Shown here: positions 62,201 to 64,000 of the stretch, piece by piece
Position numbering within the stretch: position 1 is the first letter of the stretch
Layout of the letters: every line of letters begins with the position of its first letter
Assembly (NCBI RefSeq): GCF_963678635.1
Contig: NC_087062.1
Span: 59,993,584-60,057,583, forward strand
DNA from: Symsagittifera roscoffensis
Taxonomy: Eukaryota > Xenacoelomorpha > Acoela > Convolutidae
Direction of reading: 5' to 3'
DNA length: 64,000 nt
Position numbers and translations under genes: made by a program
Notes under the pieces: model-generated
Told to the model about the DNA's origin: nothing
Seen by the model: the letters and a program-made list of their open reading frames with translations, nothing else
Database searches by the model: none

Positions 62201-63240
62201 AAAAGTCACTTTTTTGACTTTTTTGGCCTTTTTCAAATCTTTCCGATTTCCTCAAAAACTACCCGTCCAGATTTGGGATTAAGGGTTTAACCGATAGACC
62301 AGGTTGTAGGAACCCCCCATGCACAAGCGGCTGGTCCCTAATTTGCTTAGGGGAAGAGCTATAGACTTAGGAAAAGTCACTTTTTTGATTTTTTTGCCTG
62401 TTTTTTCGGAAATTATCGATTTCCTCAAAAACTACCCATCCAGATTTGGAATTAAGGGTTTAATCGATAGACCAGGTTGTAGGAAACTCCCATGCACAAG
62501 CGGCTGGTCCCTAATTTGCTAAGAGAAGAGCTATAGACTTAGGAAAAGTCACTTTTTTTGATTTTTTTGCCTATTTTTTCGGAAATTATCGATTTCCTCA
62601 AAAACTACCCATCCAGATTTGGAATTAAGGGTTTAATCGATAGACCAGGTTGTAGGAAACTCCCCCGCACAAGCGGCTGGTCCTTAACTTGCCTAGGGGA
62701 AGAGCTACAGACTTAGGAAAAGTCACTTTTTTGATTTTTTTGCCTATTTTTTCGGAAATTATCGATTTCCTCAAAAACTACCCATCCAGATTTGGAATTA
62801 AGGGTTTAATCGATAGACCAGGTTGTAGGAAACTCCCCCGCACAAGCGGCTGGTCCTTAACTTGCCTAGGGGAAGAGCTATAGACTTAGGAAAAGTCACT
62901 TTTTTGACTTTTTTGGCCTTTTTCAAATCATTCCGATTTCCTCAAAAACTACCCGTCCAGATTTGGGATTAAGGGTTTAATCGATAGACCAGGTTGTAGG
63001 AACCCCCCCTACACAAACGGCTCGTCCCTAATTTGTCTAGGGGAAGAGCTATACACTTAGGAATAGTCAATTTTTCGGTTTTTAGGCCATTTTTTCAAAC
63101 TTTTTCGATTTCTTCAAAAACTACCCATCCAGATTTGGGATTAAGGGTTTAATCGATAGACCAGGTTGTAGGAAACTCCCCTGCCCAAGCGGCTGGTCCC
63201 TAATTTGTCTCGGGGAAGAGCTGTAAATTTAGGAAAAGTT
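59250..63240 (+). repeat. 173-bp satellite array, 23 units with higher-order structure
   Basis: The word GATAGACCAGGTTGTAGG occurs 23 times from 59374 to 63155, mostly 173 bases apart, with variants of 162, 171, 172 and 176. Each unit contains TTAAGGGTTTAATCGATAG, CACAAGCGGCTGGTCC and GGAAAAGTCACTTTTTTG. Sequence variants show that units 10-16 are copied as units 17-23, about 1.2 kb away. The many 64-74-codon ORFs in it are by-products: 173 is not divisible by three and the peptides do not join. Confidence 0.95.
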
Positions 63241-64000
63241 TTTTGAAAAGTTTTTTGGCATTGGAACAAAGATTCAATATACTTATTGTGTGTATTTTTT
63301 AGACAATGGAATCCGCTATGCTTACGTTTTCTCGCTTAAGCTTCTCTTTCACTTTTTTGCGTAGGAAGGGCGCTATCGACTTGAGAAACCTGAAATTTTA
63401 AAACAATTTTAAAATTATCAATATTAAAATAATCAAACAGGTCTCTCCAGCTTTCAGCTGGGCCCCTAGTTTAACATCTCCGGTTCTGTACAATTGTTTT
63501 TTCTTCTTTTCTTGTTTTTTGTTAACTCTTCCTATAAGTTTTTTCGGTTTGCACCTAATCTGCTTAGGTGCATCATTTTGTATCGTTAGATAAGCGAAAC
63601 AAGTTTACTATGCGTGTTTTTAGGGGTAATTAGATAATTTTGTAAGCTTCAAAGTTTTTTTTTATATCGCACGACCTAAAAATTTTTTCAACTCAGCGGC
63701 TTTCGTCACAATTTTTGTCAGCTAGTTTGTCATGCTATATCTGTGTCCTATTGCAAATGATGCGAAGCTCTTCTTTGCCTCTGTGCATGTTTTTCACGCA
63801 CAAATTTGATATTCAGCGGTTTCATTTGATTTCCGTTTAAGTTCAAAACACCGCTGCTGAATTGCAAAAGTCTAAGATCACGAAAAACGCGATCGATTTT
63901 TAATATCGGAAGTAGATTTTTTTTGGATTTTGCAGCAAAACAAAAACTTAACTTATTGGACTTTTTTTTCTCAAATTGGTTTAATTTTATTAAGAGTAAT
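63241..64000. other. AT-rich end of window, repeat R copy 4
   Basis: No gene seen. GATGCGAAGCTCTTCTTTGC near 63760 belongs to the dispersed hairpin motif. From about 63830 a partial copy of repeat R runs to the window end (TCACGAAAAACGCGATCGAT, TTTTTCTCAAATTGGTTTAA). Confidence 0.55.

Noticed and set aside
59400-62883. A dozen near-identical 64-74-codon ORFs on the plus strand
   Set aside because: They are translations of the 173-bp satellite. The unit length is not a multiple of three, the peptides do not join, and no start context or domain supports them.
59250-63240. CRISPR array
   Set aside because: The repeats are 173 bp without unique spacers, in animal-type DNA; this is a satellite.

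Overview
The window looks like repeat-rich DNA from a multicellular animal, probably an invertebrate; I cannot name the species. The evidence is a C2H2 zinc-finger gene with long GT-AG introns, Ty3/Gypsy and LINE-type retroelements, a Mutator-like DNA transposon, tRNA-derived SINEs, Helitron-like elements with internal tandem repeats, and a large satellite array. There is no operon-like gene arrangement, rRNA gene or CRISPR array.

The left half (1-32400) is a three-level nest of transposons. (1) The outer layer is the 3' half of a degraded giant Gypsy element, copy A: coding remnants at 2-6200, then a 3' LTR starting at 6637. (2) That LTR is split at 7258/32127 by a small Mutator-like DNA transposon (7259-32117, about 1.27 kb without its cargo), with a 9-bp target duplication (CTTAACGGA), 51-bp inverted ends and a FLYWCH-type ORF. 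(3) The FLYWCH ORF is itself interrupted by a young 23.6-kb Gypsy element, copy B (8090-31676), whose LTRs differ by five substitutions and one indel over 878 bp.

Copy B is the main discovery candidate. It has a 5' LTR, a probable tRNA-Asn primer site and a 2.4-kb leader with four CCCTCC...GGAGGG inverted units of exactly 67 bp. An intact 2861-residue Gag-Pol follows (Gag, two zinc knuckles, protease, RT, RNase H, integrase). Downstream of pol lies about 10 kb of accessory coding sequence: a TARG1-like macrodomain ORF overlapping the pol end in the -1 frame, a coiled-coil region leading into an SGNH (GDSL) hydrolase, a second SGNH-like domain, and a very long protein of unknown function. Copies A and B are diverged but have the same accessory protein order and are broken at different places. 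This indicates one ancestral protein of roughly 2900 residues under long-term selection. It does not look like an envelope protein.

The right half (32400-64000) is AT-rich. It holds minus-strand RT pseudogenes and LINE fragments (34.3-36.3 kb, 40.2-40.5 kb, 41.7-42.9 kb) and a five-exon C2H2 zinc-finger gene (37111-55529, 351 codons from the first visible ATG). The first finger of that gene is split by an 11-kb intron. Its introns carry two Helitron/pearl-like elements (38268-39721, 49070-51296), a 265-bp MITE with an 8-bp target duplication, SINEs and other short repeats. At the far right a 173-bp satellite (59250-63240, 23 units) shows a seven-unit higher-order duplication. All calls were made by eye from the sequence; similarity statements rest on remembered family motifs and no database search was run.
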